In this document: one piece after another, positions 21,101 to 30,731 of the stretch | Position numbering within the stretch: position 1 is the first letter of the stretch | Layout of the letters: every line of letters starts with the position of its first letter | Assembly: GCA_964016885.1 (NCBI GenBank) | Contig: OZ024759.1 | Span: 6,283,933-6,347,932 of the forward strand | Direction of reading: 5' to 3' | DNA: 64,000 nt | Source of the DNA: Eledone cirrhosa | Taxonomy: Eukaryota; Mollusca; Cephalopoda; Octopoda; Eledonidae | The notes under the pieces: generated by a model | The model's input: only the letters and a program-made list of their open reading frames with translations | What the model was told of the DNA's origin: nothing | Databases searched by the model: none | Position numbers and translations under genes: made by a program

Positions 21101-22053
21101 CAACCAACCAACCAACCTACCAACCAACCAGCCAACCAACCAACCAACCAACCAACCTACCAACCAACCAGCCAACCAACCACCCTACCAACCAACTAAC
21201 CAACCATCCAACCAACCAACCATCCAACCGACCATCCAACCATCCAACCAACCAACCATCCAACCAACCAACCAACCAGCCAACCAACCTACCAACCAGC
21301 CAACCAACCAACCAACCTACCAACCAGCCAACCAACCATCCAACCAACCAACCAACTAACAACCAGCCAACCAACCTACCAACCAAAACTAACGAACCAA
21401 CCATCCAACCAGCCAACCAACCTACCAACCAACCAGCCAACCAACCAACCAACCAACCATCCAACCAACCATCCAACCAACCAACCATCAAACAAACCAA
21501 CCAACCATCCAACCAACCAACCAACCATCCAACCAACCATCCAACCAACCATCCAACCAAACAACCAACCAACATACCAACCAACCAACCTACCAATCAA
21601 CCAACCAACCTACCAACCAACCTACCAACCTACCAACCAACCATCCAACCAACCAACCATCCAACCAACCAACCAACCAACCAACCAACCAACCTACCAA
21701 CCAACCAACCAACCTACCAACCAACCAACCAACGAACCATCCAACCATCCAAACAACCAACCAACCTACCAACCAACCAACCAACCAACCAACCTACCAA
21801 CCAACCAACCTACCAACCAACCAACCAACCTACCAACCAACCTACCAACCTATCAACCAACCAACCAACCAACCAACCATCCAACTAACCAACCAACCAA
21901 CCAACCAACCAACCTACCAACCTACCAACCAACCATCCAATCAACCAACCATCCAACCAACTAACCAACCTACCAACCAACCATCCAACCAACTAACCAA
22001 CCAACCTACCAACCAACCAACCAACCAACCAACCATCCAACCAACCAACCATC
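18178..22053. repeat. CCAA-type tetranucleotide array with higher-order repeats (3.9 kb)
   Basis: Basic unit CCAA with interspersed CATC, CTAC, GAAC, CAGC and CACC variants. Variants recur in long blocks: CACACCATGCAACC has its ATG at 19259, 19546, 19805, 20052, 20339 and 20779 (spacings 287, 259, 247, 287, 440). An earlier block around ACCCAATCCCAACTAACC repeats near 18420 and 18805. All-frame peptides rich in Pro-Thr-Asn-Gln or Trp-Leu-Val-Gly are simple translation of the repeat. Confidence 0.95.
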
Positions 22054-22088
22054 CTAGCTAGTACAGGATCGAATGGGGCCGAAAATTT

Positions 22089-22092
<4 letters not shown>

Positions 22093-22139
<47 letters not shown>
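22093..22139. repeat. (TA)n microsatellite
   Basis: Uninterrupted TA run of about 45 bp. Directly precedes the first copy of a 63-bp direct repeat. Confidence 0.95.
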
Positions 22140-22142
<3 letters not shown>

Positions 22143-22857
22143 GAGAGTAAATAGTGTATATATTTTATCAAATAATTCTAAGGACATGATTTATGATATA
22201 TTGCTCTGATTATTTAATTTATTAATTCTTCATTGAGCCACAACGTGACCGGTTGCCACATATATATCTGTGACTTTGTGTATATGTAAATCTTTATATT
22301 TAATAATCTCCCATTCGGTTGAGATGCAATTTGGGCGATATTGGGCTGCACTCTCTAGCAACCAGCCCACTCGCCGTAAGCAACTAATCACATTCTTTCT
22401 AACTTGACCACTGCCACGTCACGATTCTTAGCCATTTTTTGAATCTATTTCTGGCGTGGATCGCTTTGGAAAATTAACTGTCCTATTGAGTTTGTCTCCT
22501 GAAGAGTTCGATACTCGAGATTTATCCTTAATAGGATATCTCAAAATATGAACGAAACCATGGTAGGGACGTAATCACGGTAAGAATGTACGCATTTCTT
22601 CTAACTTTAAATTTATACCTAATTGTGTATGGTTGACGGTATATTTAGTCAATTTCTACATGCTGTTGAAATGTTGGGTAAATATTCTATTGCGGTCAGC
22701 CGCGAAGAGGCCGCTTTCGTTTATTTATCAAATATTTCTTCATAGGAGCCTTTATTCTTATAGCCTGGTCTAATTGATTTTTTATGTGGTTAATTATGCT
22801 AATTGGGAGAGTAAATAGTGTGTATATTTTATCAAATGATTCTATGGACATAATTTA

Positions 22858-22864
<7 letters not shown>
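22138..22864. repeat. Unassigned element bounded by 63-bp direct repeats
   Basis: ATTGGGAGAGTAAATAGTGT... occurs at 22138-22200 and 22802-22864 with a few substitutions, 664 bp apart. The first copy follows a (TA)n run, the second precedes one (22865-22905). The interior has no long ORF; it includes GATACTCGAGATTTATCC and GGTAGGGACGTAATCACGG. It could be one and a bit units of a tandem, or a retroelement remnant. Confidence 0.6.

Positions 22865-22905
<41 letters not shown>
22865..22905. repeat. (TA)n microsatellite
   Basis: TA run leading into the (ATC)n tail of RTE copy B. Confidence 0.95.
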
Positions 22906-22909
<4 letters not shown>

Positions 22910-23290
22910 TCATCATCATCATCATCGTTTAACGTCAATCTTCCACGCTAGCATGGGTTTGGACGGTAATTTTCCCACTTGAGGCAAGATTGGTTGTCTT
23001 GCTCGTATAGGACTGTCTGGCGGGTTTTCTACAGCTGGATGCCCTTCCAAACACCAACCACATTTACAGTGTGGGGCTGGGAGGTTTTTACCGTGTTACC
23101 TAGACGGCCACATTACAGCGTGGACTGTGTGTTTTTTGTCGTGACACACGACCTCATTTATTTTGGACTGGATGTTGTGGTACCAACATAACTTAACATC
23201 GAAAGGGGGTGGTGTGGATAGGTTGGGGGTAGTGGGACGGGGGTGTATTTTGGTAAGAGGTGCCTTCTGACTGTAGGTTTCGCTTTGCAC

Positions 23291-23491
23291 TTAGGCAAGG
23301 CGGGTCTTCTGTATTACTGCGTAGCGCCAAAGATCTCGGTCCAGTGACATTGTCTTGGAGAGGTGTAAGTGTGTGAGGTCGGAATTTATCAAGTCGTCCC
23401 AGGTTTTTCTGGGTCTGCCTACTCCGTGGCTACCGTCTATTTTGATCACCCTGTACTTTTTTATACAGCTGTCGTCTTTCATGCGCATCAC
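23291..23491 (-). pseudogene. RTE copy B, ORF2 terminal fragment
   Basis: Encodes MRMKDDSCIKKYRVIKIDGS, HGVGRPRKTWDDLINSDLTH and DRDLWRYAVIQKTRLA followed by a stop at 23291. The GRPRKTW...DR.LW signature marks the end of RTE-type ORF2. About 385 bp of 3' UTR follow. Confidence 0.85.
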
Positions 23492-23568
23492 GTGACCATA
23501 CTAACGTAGTCTTCTCTCGAGTAAACAGCATCTGATCCCTTTTATTCCTAATTTCTCCCTTAGTTCAT

Positions 23569-24009
23569 TTATTGCCGTTCACGTATATTACTATTACACA
23601 TCCAACGGAGAATGCAAGCTTCGTTCCTCTCCAGTCTGCGTAGATCCTCTGCAGACAATGCCCAGGTCTCACTGCCATGCAATATTGCTGTTCGTATGCA
23701 GGCATCATACAGCCTGCCTTTCATTTTTAGAGAGAAACCTTTAGCAGCCAATAGTGGTATAAGCTCTCTGAGCTTTTTCCATCCCGTTCTGACTCTAGCT
23801 ACAGTACTTTCAGAGCACCCTCCACTACTGCTGATTTTGTCACCCGGGTAACGGAAGGTGTCCACTATTTCTATAGAACCATCTGTGTAATGGAATGGGA
23901 TAGTATTCTGTGGGCACTTGCTGCTACTTATTACACCTGAGCACCGGCCAAATATAAAATCTATATTCTTAGTTAACTTACCTGTGATCTCACTACATCT
24001 TTTATGCAC
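23569..24009 (-). pseudogene. RTE copy B, ORF2 C-terminal fragment
   Basis: Reads MHKRCSEITGKLTKNIDFIF..., then RVRTGWKKLRELIPLLAAKG, MKGRLYDACIRTAILHGSET and RNEACILRWMCNSNIRERQ. This is the post-polymerase region of RTE ORF2, parallel to 26552-27130 in copy C. The leading HKRCSEITG is the end of a Cys/His motif whose first half is in another frame. Confidence 0.85.
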
Positions 24010-24508
24010 CCATACTTTGCATTTGGGATTAAATGGAGTTTCTGCCTACTCCTTTCCTACACATTGAGCATGGCCATTTCCCAGATGGGACCAGAGCCCT
24101 ATTTTCCTTCCTACATACTAGAACTTTAGTCTTAGACATTTTAAGGCCTTTTTATTCTAGGCCATGTTCCCATGGGCAGCCGGTTTTGAACTCCTCTGTT
24201 ATAGCCTGAAGGGCAATAATAAATAGGAGGGGGCTAAGGACGGAGCCCTGATGAACACCAACTTTTACGCTAAACTCTTCACTATATTGCTGACTGTTTC
24301 TTTATACATGGCTTGTATAGCTCTCACAAATCATTCATCAACACCTAGTTTTCTGAGAGCGTGGGACTCTGTCAAAGGCTTTCTTCAAGTCAACAAAAGC
24401 TAAGTGTAGGGGTTTAATTTAGCTAGGTACTTCTGTAGTTGTCGCAAAATGAAAAGAGCGTCCGTGGTACTTTTACCTGACACAAACCCGAACTGCATTT
24501 CACCCAGA

Positions 24509-25002
24509 TCAATTCTCTCTTACTTTTTGCGCTATTACTTTTTCTGTGACCTTCATGACCTGGTCAATTAATTTAATGCCTCTATAGTTTCCCCTATCTA
24601 GGGCATCTCCTTTACCCTTGTACCAGTTAATGATGATGCTGCTACGCCAGTCCTTCGGTACAACTCCATTCTGTATGACTTGGTTTACTATCCGGGTGAC
24701 CATGGTGTGTCCCACCGTTCCAGATGCTTTCAGCATTTCAGCAACTATTTCCGAAGGTCCAGCCGCCTTACCCGTCTTCATATCTTTGATTGCCTTACTT
24801 ATTATACTACCTTCAACTTGCACTGCTGGTCCCTCTATTGGATCGATGTGGGGGAGACTGTCTTTCTCCCATTTATTCTCCTCATTTAGTAGCCTTTCGT
24901 AGTGACACTTCCAAGCTACCTTCTTATCAGCGTCAGTGATGGCAAGTACACCATCATCATTAAGGACACACTTCTCCCCGACAATGTCACGGTTTTCTTT
25001 GA
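24509..25002 (-). pseudogene. RTE copy B, ORF2 N-terminal reverse transcriptase fragment
   Basis: Encodes WKCHYERLLNEENKWEKDSL, AIKDMKTGKAAGPSEIVAEM, PKDWRSSIIINWYKGKGDAL and DRGNYRGIKLIDQVMKVTEK, the early reverse transcriptase blocks seen intact in copy C. The frame is lost after KVREN, so the palm with the YADD motif is not in the same frame. Confidence 0.85.
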
Positions 25003-25063
25003 CACATATATATATATATGTGTGCGTGTGGTGTGTGTGTATGCACATATATATAAATGTGGT
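25003..25063. repeat. (TA)/(TG) microsatellite
   Basis: TATATATATGTGTGCGTGTG followed by a TG/TA run. Marks the truncation of RTE copy B and abuts a Helitron-like end. Confidence 0.85.
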
Positions 25064-25650
25064 AGCAGAAGTATCCGGCGTTGCCCGGGTTAAAGAAAAT
25101 AATGAAATTTTATTCAAAACTTGAAATATTTTCTTAATACTTATTGTGATTAGTGATTCTAATATTATTGGCATAACAAATTCTGTGAGATCAACAATAA
25201 TAAATTTGAAATAGAAAACCCATAAAAGTAAATTTTTAGTACACCCCCTCGATTTTTTTGGAATAATTATTTTTCATCGGTTGATGAGCTATCAATAATT
25301 AATCTCCGACTAAGCTGCAAATGATTTTTTCCCAGGAAAGCAGCACTTTTCCCTTCACATGGAGTTTTCTTTTTAAAAAAAAATTAGTTTCTTTCGTGGA
25401 GTTCCCCAACACGAACGACAACCCTAACCTTTTTCGAACTGGAGACGAATATTTTTCGGTAAAATTTCAACAGCTACGTGGTAGGTCGACATGTTAAAAA
25501 TAACAGCCACATTTTTCTGTTTTCTGAAAAAGGAATTGTTTTTGCGTGATTTAGAAGTCAAATCCGTTTCCACGTAAGTTGGGGGTCAGATTCATTGCCC
25601 TAGCTTTAGAAGACTTCCTTCCAATGAAGGTCTATTCTCTGAAAATTTGC
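25064..25650 (-). mobile_element. Helitron-like element, 3' terminus at 25064 (minus strand)
   Basis: The minus strand reads AACCCGGGCAACGCCGGATA followed by CTTCTGCTACCAC. A GC hairpin (CCGGGCAACGCCGG) followed by CTGCTA- is the usual Helitron 3' end (canonically CTAGT; here CTAC, one change). The body (25098-25650) has no ORF. The 5' limit is uncertain. Confidence 0.5.
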
Positions 25651-25712
25651 CTTGACCGTTATGGAAGTTAATGCAGTATGTGTGTGTCATCAGACACACA
25701 CAGACACACACA

Positions 25713-25731
25713 CTTTCTCTCTCTCTCTCTC

Positions 25732-25806
<75 letters not shown>

Positions 25807-25835
25807 GTCTCTCTGTCTCTCTCTTTCTTTCTTTA
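25713..25835. repeat. (CT)n microsatellite
   Basis: CTCT run broken by CA near 25732 and TGTCTCTCTGTC near 25797, preceded by an (ACAC)n stretch and followed by a short TA run. Confidence 0.95.
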
Positions 25836-25857
25836 TAATATATATATATATATACAC

Positions 25858-25914
25858 ACACAATCCAAGAGGCTATGAGAACGCTTTCTCTCCTTATAGC
25901 CTCTTGGATTGTGT
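25858..25914. repeat. Hairpin with perfect 19-bp stem
   Basis: ACACAATCCAAGAGGCTAT pairs exactly with ATAGCCTCTTGGATTGTGT around a 19-nt loop (25877-25895). It sits after a TA run and contains no coding frame. Its role is unknown; foldback MITE remnants look like this. Confidence 0.85.
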
Positions 25915-26250
25915 TTACCATTCTTCCTTTATTATATAACTATTATCCAATATACACCTGATGATGTCACCAGGATCTTATGTAACCTGGTCACTGGCCA
26001 CTGAAATGTACATAGTGTTTGCTATAATAAATCTTTGAAGGAACTTCACCGGTCTGGCCTCCTGTCATTTTACTCAATAATGATTAACTCCGTCCTCACG
26101 CCACCAACAAGATTCAACATCAAAGATGGATGAGTTGTATAACATTGAGTGCATTTCCTAATATTACATCATGGTTGGCTAAACGGAATGATAAGTTCTA
26201 TCCAGTGGTGAACCACCAATCTTAAAGAAATATATATATACACACATTAA
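25915..26250. other. Unassigned sequence
   Basis: Contains CCTGATGATGTCACCAGG (interrupted palindrome) and an AATAAA hexamer near 26026. No gene seen. The style resembles the foldback at 57878-58088, which also has a GATGACATCAT loop. Confidence 0.4.
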
Positions 26251-26551
26251 TATCATCATCATCATCATCATCATCACTGTTTTACGTCCGTTCTTCCATG
26301 CTAGCATGGGTTAGACGGGTTGTCCTGTTGTGGGCAGTGTCTGATTGGCTGACCATGCCTTGCTCATACAGGAACTGATTTGGGCTTGATTTTTACAGCT
26401 GGATGCCCTTCCTAACACCAACCTCATTTACAGTGAGTGCTGGGTGCTTTTTGTTGTGACACTTTACAGTGTGGGATGGGGGCTTTTTGGCCGTGGCACC
26501 TCCATGACCATCTTGCAGTGGGAGGGTATGGGGGCATATTGTCTATATGCT

Positions 26552-27130
26552 TCAGCTTGTACCCATGGGAGGTCGAGTACTCTGTATTATTGCGTGACGC
26601 CAGAGGTCACGGTCATGTGTCATCGCCTTTGAGAGGTGTAATTGGGTAAGGTCGGCTTTTATCACCTCATCCCAGGTTTTCTTGGGTCTCCCCACTCCGC
26701 GGTTTCCATTGACTTCTAATGTTCTGCACCTTTTTATGCAGCTGTCATCCTTCATATGCATCACATGTCCATACCAACGCAACCGCCTCTCCTGCACACA
26801 GCATTTGATTCCTCTTATGCTCAGTCTCTCTCTCAATTCATTTATGCTTTGCCGTTTGCATATATTACTATTACACATCCATCGGAACATGCAGGCTTCG
26901 TTTCTTTCTAATCTACGTAAGTCTTCCACCTTCAGCACCCAGGTCTCACTACCATGTAACATTGCTGTTCGGATACACGCATCATACAGTCTGCCTTTCA
27001 TTTTGAGGGAGAAGCCTTTTGCAGCTAGCAGTGGCAGTAGTTCCCTGAACTTCTTCCATTCCGTTCTTACCCTAGTTATTGTACTTTCTGAACACCCACC
27101 CCCGCTGCTAATTTGGTCACCTAGGTAGCA
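26552..27130 (-). pseudogene. RTE copy C, ORF2 C-terminal region
   Basis: Encodes VETVDSFCYLGDQISSGGGC, RLYDACIRTAMLHGSETWVL, RNEACMFRWMCNSNICKRQS, RRLRWYGHVMHMKDDSCIKR and GVGRPKKTWDEVIKADLTQL, ending ...PPMGTS at 26552. Open from just after the Cys-motif frameshift. The 3' UTR that follows contains two diverged 48-bp-type units (TTGCAGTGGG..., TTTACAGTGTGGGATGGGGG). Confidence 0.85.
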
Positions 27131-27246
27131 GAAGCTGTCTACTGTTTCTACAGAGCCCTCCCAGAGATTGGTGGTACTTGTCTCCTGTGGCTGTTTGCTG
27201 CTTACTGTCCCAGCACAGCTGCTACATGTGAAGCCTACATTCTTAA

Positions 27247-28260
27247 TTAAGCTTCTTGAGATCCCGCTACATCTCTTGTGTACCCATTGTTTGCATTTGG
27301 GGAAGAGTTCCTACCTACACCTTTCCTACATACTGAGCAAGGCCATTTCCCTGAGGGGATCTGGGTTCTGTTTTCTCGTCTACTTACAAGGACCTTAGTC
27401 TTTGTCATGTTGACTTTGAGACCCTTTCTTTCTAGTCCCTGCTTCCAAGTTTGGAATTTCTTCTCTTGTTCTACCATAGATTCAGCTATAAGTGCAAGGT
27501 CATCTGCATACAGGAGTTCCCATGGGCATCCGATCTTAAACTCCTCCGTTATTGCCTGCAGGACTATGATGAACAGGAGAGGGCTAAGAACAGAACCCTG
27601 GTGGACACCGACCTGTACGCTAAATTCCTCGCTATACTCATTGCTAATCCTAACTTTGCTGACTGCTCCCCTATACATGGCTTGTACAGCTTTCACAAGC
27701 CATTCATCTACTCCTAGTTTTCTAAGAGCCCACCAGATTATAACACGGGGAACTCTGTCAAAGGCTTTTTCCAGATCGACGAATGCCAGGTAGAGGGGCT
27801 TACCTTTAGCTAGGTACTTTTCCTGTAACTGCCTCACAAGGAAGAGGGCATCAGTGGTGCCTCTTCCTAGTACAAACCCAAATTGCATCTCATCTAGTTT
27901 TACCCGGTCCCTAATCAACTGTGCTATAACTCTTTCTGTTACTTTCATGACCTGGTCCATCAGCTTTATCCCTCTATAGTTTCCTCTATCTAGTGCATCA
28001 CCTTTACCTTTGTAGCAGTTGACAATGATGCTACTGCACCAATCTTTTGGTATGACACCTAGTATTACCTGGTTAACAATACGTGTGGTTATGGTGTGAC
28101 CTACAGACCCAGATGCCTTCAGCATCTCGGCAGCTATACCCGATGGACCGGTTGCCTTCCCAGTCTTCATATCTTTGATTGCCTTACTTACTACGTTGCT
28201 GCTGACTTGCATTGCTGGGCCCTTATAGGGTCCACTTGGGGTAGGGTCTCTTCTTCCCAT
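27247..28260 (-). pseudogene. RTE copy C, reverse transcriptase core (337 codons)
   Basis: Longest intact piece. Motifs in order: AIKDMKTGKATGPSGIAAEM, DRGNYRGIKLMDQVMKVTER, MQFGFVLGRGTTDALFLVRQ, LAFVDLEKAFDRVPR (first catalytic Asp), VGVHQGSVLSPLLFI, LLYADDLALIAES (catalytic YADD) and LKVNMTKTKVLV. It ends in the Cys motif CSVCRKGVGRN, where a frameshift follows. All polymerase catalytic residues are kept, but the protein is cut off from its endonuclease. Confidence 0.9.
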
Positions 28261-28616
28261 GCATTCTCCTCATTTAGTAATCTATCATAATGGCTCTTCC
28301 ATGCATCTTTCTTCTCAGCACTTGTGAGAGTAAGCTCACCTTTATCATTCCGGATACACTTCTCTCCAATGACATCACAATTCTCTCTGACACACTGCCT
28401 CGCAATCTTGAAAACCTCCTGTTTCTGGTCCTCATGCTGCAAAACATGCTTGAATTTTCTATCCTCTGCTTCCCTCCTAGTTAAGTATACTTGTCGCCTA
28501 GCTTCCCTCTTGGTCCCTATGTAATGTACCCTGCTTCCCCCGTTCTTCCATTCTTTCCATGCCTGTCTCTTGGCCTTAACTGCCTCATCCACCTTATTGT
28601 TCCACCACCAAGTCAC
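28191..28616 (-). pseudogene. RTE copy C, linker and start of reverse transcriptase
   Basis: Encodes WWNNKVDEAVKAKRQAWKEW, the linker usual in RTE ORF2 between endonuclease and polymerase, then NCDVIGEKCIRNDKGELTLT and HYDRLLNEENAWEEETLPQV. A frameshift near 28220 passes the reading to the next frame. Confidence 0.85.
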
Positions 28617-29009
28617 TCTCCTCCTGCTTGTGGTCTTACTCCAGCCACAGATCTCATACGTCGCCTTTAGTAAGTTATTTTTTAGGAACTCCCAGTTCTC
28701 TTCTACATTGAATGTCTCTATCTGTTCTTCTTTACTGTCGTAGGCGTTGAGTAAAATATCTTTAAATCTGTTACTGGCCGAGGGGTCTTTCAGCTTCCAG
28801 ATCTTTCTTCTCCAGGTTGGCTTCTGTTTCCAGGTTCATCTAGTTCTGACCGTGAGGTCGCTGACAACTAAGCTATGTTGGGAGGTACATTCCTCACTAG
28901 GGAAGGCTTTTGTGTTTACGACCGTCCATCTGTCACGTCCTCTGATGAGGATAAAATCTAACTGACTAGAGTGCTCCCCTGATCTATAGGGGATCAGGTG
29001 GTTGTCGGG

Positions 29010-29249
29010 TTATTTGAAGTTTGTGTTGCATATCGACATGTCATTGGCGTCGCAGAATTCTAGAAGTCTGAATCCTTCTTCATTTCTTGTGCCAACACCA
29101 TGGCCTCCATGGACTCTATTGAAGCCGTCACAGTGTTTACCTATGTGTCCGTTAAAATCTCCTGCAATGATTAGGAAGTCGTTGTCGTCTGTTAGAGCAG
29201 TAGTGTGCATTAGGGACACGTAAAACCTATCCTTAAGTTTGTCTGGCAA
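29010..29249 (-). pseudogene. RTE copy C, endonuclease fragment 2
   Basis: Encodes KDRFYVSLMHTTALTDDNDF, LIIAGDFNGHIGKHCDGF and ...EEGFRLLEFCDANDMSICNT. GDFNGHIG is the catalytic GDxN block of APE-type endonucleases, and NT is the start of the next conserved block. The frame is lost afterwards at about 29010. Confidence 0.8.
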
Positions 29250-29307
29250 CCCCAGATTGGGGTGCGTAAGCTGATATTATTTTGGTAATTGTTTTATACA
29301 GGACTAG

Positions 29308-29493
29308 TCAGAGTTTAATGGTTCTTGCATTCACCCTGTTCACTGAGATTACTTTATCTACCCATTTGTCAGCTAGTAGTATACCTACACCACCCATCCC
29401 ATCGTCATTTCCCACCCAGAAAATGTGTAGCACTGACTTTTTCCTACAAGGACTCTCCTCTCCATCTAGTCTCTTGCACACAGCACACATCAA
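29308..29493 (-). pseudogene. RTE copy C, endonuclease fragment 1
   Basis: Encodes CAVCKRLDGEESPCRKKSVL, VGNDDGMGGVGILLADKWVD and KVISVNRVNARTIKL. The GxGGVGILLADKW block is the second conserved part of the endonuclease domain. A frameshift separates it from the QETR motif upstream. Confidence 0.75.
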
Positions 29494-29729
29494 TTTCCTT
29501 TCGCTCTAGCATCTCTATGATTTCTCCTGCTCTTCCTTTCATTGTGCTTACATTGATGGTACCAACTTGGAGTTTTGGGCATTTATCAACATTCGTAGAG
29601 AAGGGTCGATTTTTGCAGGGGTGTGTGTATACTTCCTGTCTCTGAATTGGAGCTTTACGTGGGTGCTTGGTAGCTCACGGATTCATATTCATTTTCATCT
29701 ATTAATTCAGAGTTGCTTATATATATATA

Positions 29730-30046
29730 TATATATAACAGGGTAAAAACCCCCTTCTGTCATGAGTGACCAAGGGATTTGCACTTAGAAAGCTCCTCCC
29801 GAGGAACAAGTCCAGGCAACGTTGTTCTGTGTAAGACCAGCAGTCCCCCATATATACCAGTCTCCTCTCCACACCACCGATGATGTCCAAGGGAAAGACA
29901 GTGGCCGATACAGCTTGACACCAGTGATGTAAACTGGAGCAACGTGAAATAAAGTGTCTTGCTCAAGAACACAATGGAAAGTCCAGTCCGAGAATTGAAC
30001 TGACGACCTCATGATTGTAAGCCCAACGTTCTAACCACTAAGCCAT
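29730..30046 (-). mobile_element. tRNA-derived SINE (minus strand)
   Basis: The minus strand starts TGGCTTAGTGGTTAGAACGT (A-box) with B-box AGTTCAATTCTCGG about 40 bp on, then TTCTTGAGCAAGACACTTTA. The head matches the SINE at 60202-60583 but the tail differs (no RTE-type end). Probably Pol III transcribed when intact. Confidence 0.7.
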
Positions 30047-30063
30047 ACACACACACACACACA

Positions 30064-30130
<67 letters not shown>

Positions 30131-30178
30131 TTATATATATATATGTGTGTGTATTTATATATTATATATATATATATG
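30047..30178. repeat. (AC)n/(GT)n and TA microsatellite
   Basis: ACAC run switching to GTGT at 30067, a palindromic dinucleotide junction, followed by TATATGTGTG and TA steps. Confidence 0.9.
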
Positions 30179-30514
30179 GGGCGGGGGTTATCAACAAACA
30201 TCAAAGCAATTAATCATATATTAATTAATCAAATCAAAAGAGTCAATATTGATGTTGCGATTACGTAAAGAAATATGTGACAGAGTTAGATTATATAACC
30301 AGAAGGACAACAACATATATTACAACAACAACAACAACAACAACATATATTACAACAACAACAACATATATTACAACAACAACAACAACATATATTACAA
30401 CATATATTATATTATATAGAACAATATATATTACATTGTAAATAACAACAACACAAGGACACCAAGAACAACAACTACAATATATCATATTATATAGAAC
30501 AACAATAATAACTA
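30179..30514. repeat. Low-complexity stretch with (ACA)n and TATATT blocks
   Basis: Repeated ATATATTACAACAACAACA motifs from 30316 to 30400, an AT-rich unassigned leader at 30179-30315, and further AACAAC triplets to 30514. No gene seen. Confidence 0.7.
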
Positions 30515-30524
30515 CAGGTGCGGA

Positions 30525-30731
30525 GTGCTCAAAGTCGATGGAAGCCTCGGAGTGGGGGGACCCAGGAAGAACTGGGATGAGGTGATAAAATCTGACCTTG
30601 CCCTCTCAAAGGCGATGACACAGGACCAAGATCTCTGGTGTTACGCAGTAATACAGAAGACCCAACGTCCCACGGCACAGGCGAAGCTGGAGCATATATA
30701 TAGCATGCACCACCCCATCCTCCCACTGTAA
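30525..30731 (+). pseudogene. RTE copy D, terminal ORF2 fragment
   Basis: 68 codons ending in a stop at 30731. Parallels the ends of copies B and C (GVGRPRKTWDDLINSD; DRDLWRYAVIQKT). One conserved Arg is changed to Gly (GVGGPRKNW). Confidence 0.8.

Larger units (their letters stand above)
22906..25002 (-). mobile_element. RTE-type LINE copy B, 5'-truncated
   Basis: Read on the minus strand, it begins inside ORF2 (KENRDIVGEKCVLND, near 25000) where a TA/TG microsatellite cuts it, continues through reverse transcriptase and a C-terminal region, and ends with a 3' UTR and an (ATC)n tail at 22906-22926. Several frameshifts and stops. The 3' UTR shows the CATGCTAGCATGGGTTTGGA and ACAGCTGGATGCCCTTCC blocks shared with copies C and D and with the SINE at 60202-60583. 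Confidence 0.85.
26252..29717 (-). mobile_element. RTE-type LINE copy C, nearly full length but frameshifted
   Basis: In minus-strand order: endonuclease start (TINVSTMKGRAGEIIEML, then KEIDVCCVQETR, near 29565-29465), endonuclease middle, linker, reverse transcriptase, Cys-rich segment, C-terminal region, a 3' UTR of about 300 bp and an (ATC)n tail at 26252-26275. ORFs are broken by several frameshifts, so the copy is dead. The family is RTE-like by reverse transcriptase wording; RTE, RTEX and Proto2 are not distinguished here. The 5' limit near 29717 is a TA microsatellite. Confidence 0.85.

Noticed and set aside
18122..22187. Many long Pro-Thr-Asn-Gln or Trp-Leu-Val-Gly frames
   Set aside because: Translation of the CCAA array in all frames; a tetranucleotide repeat lacking stops.
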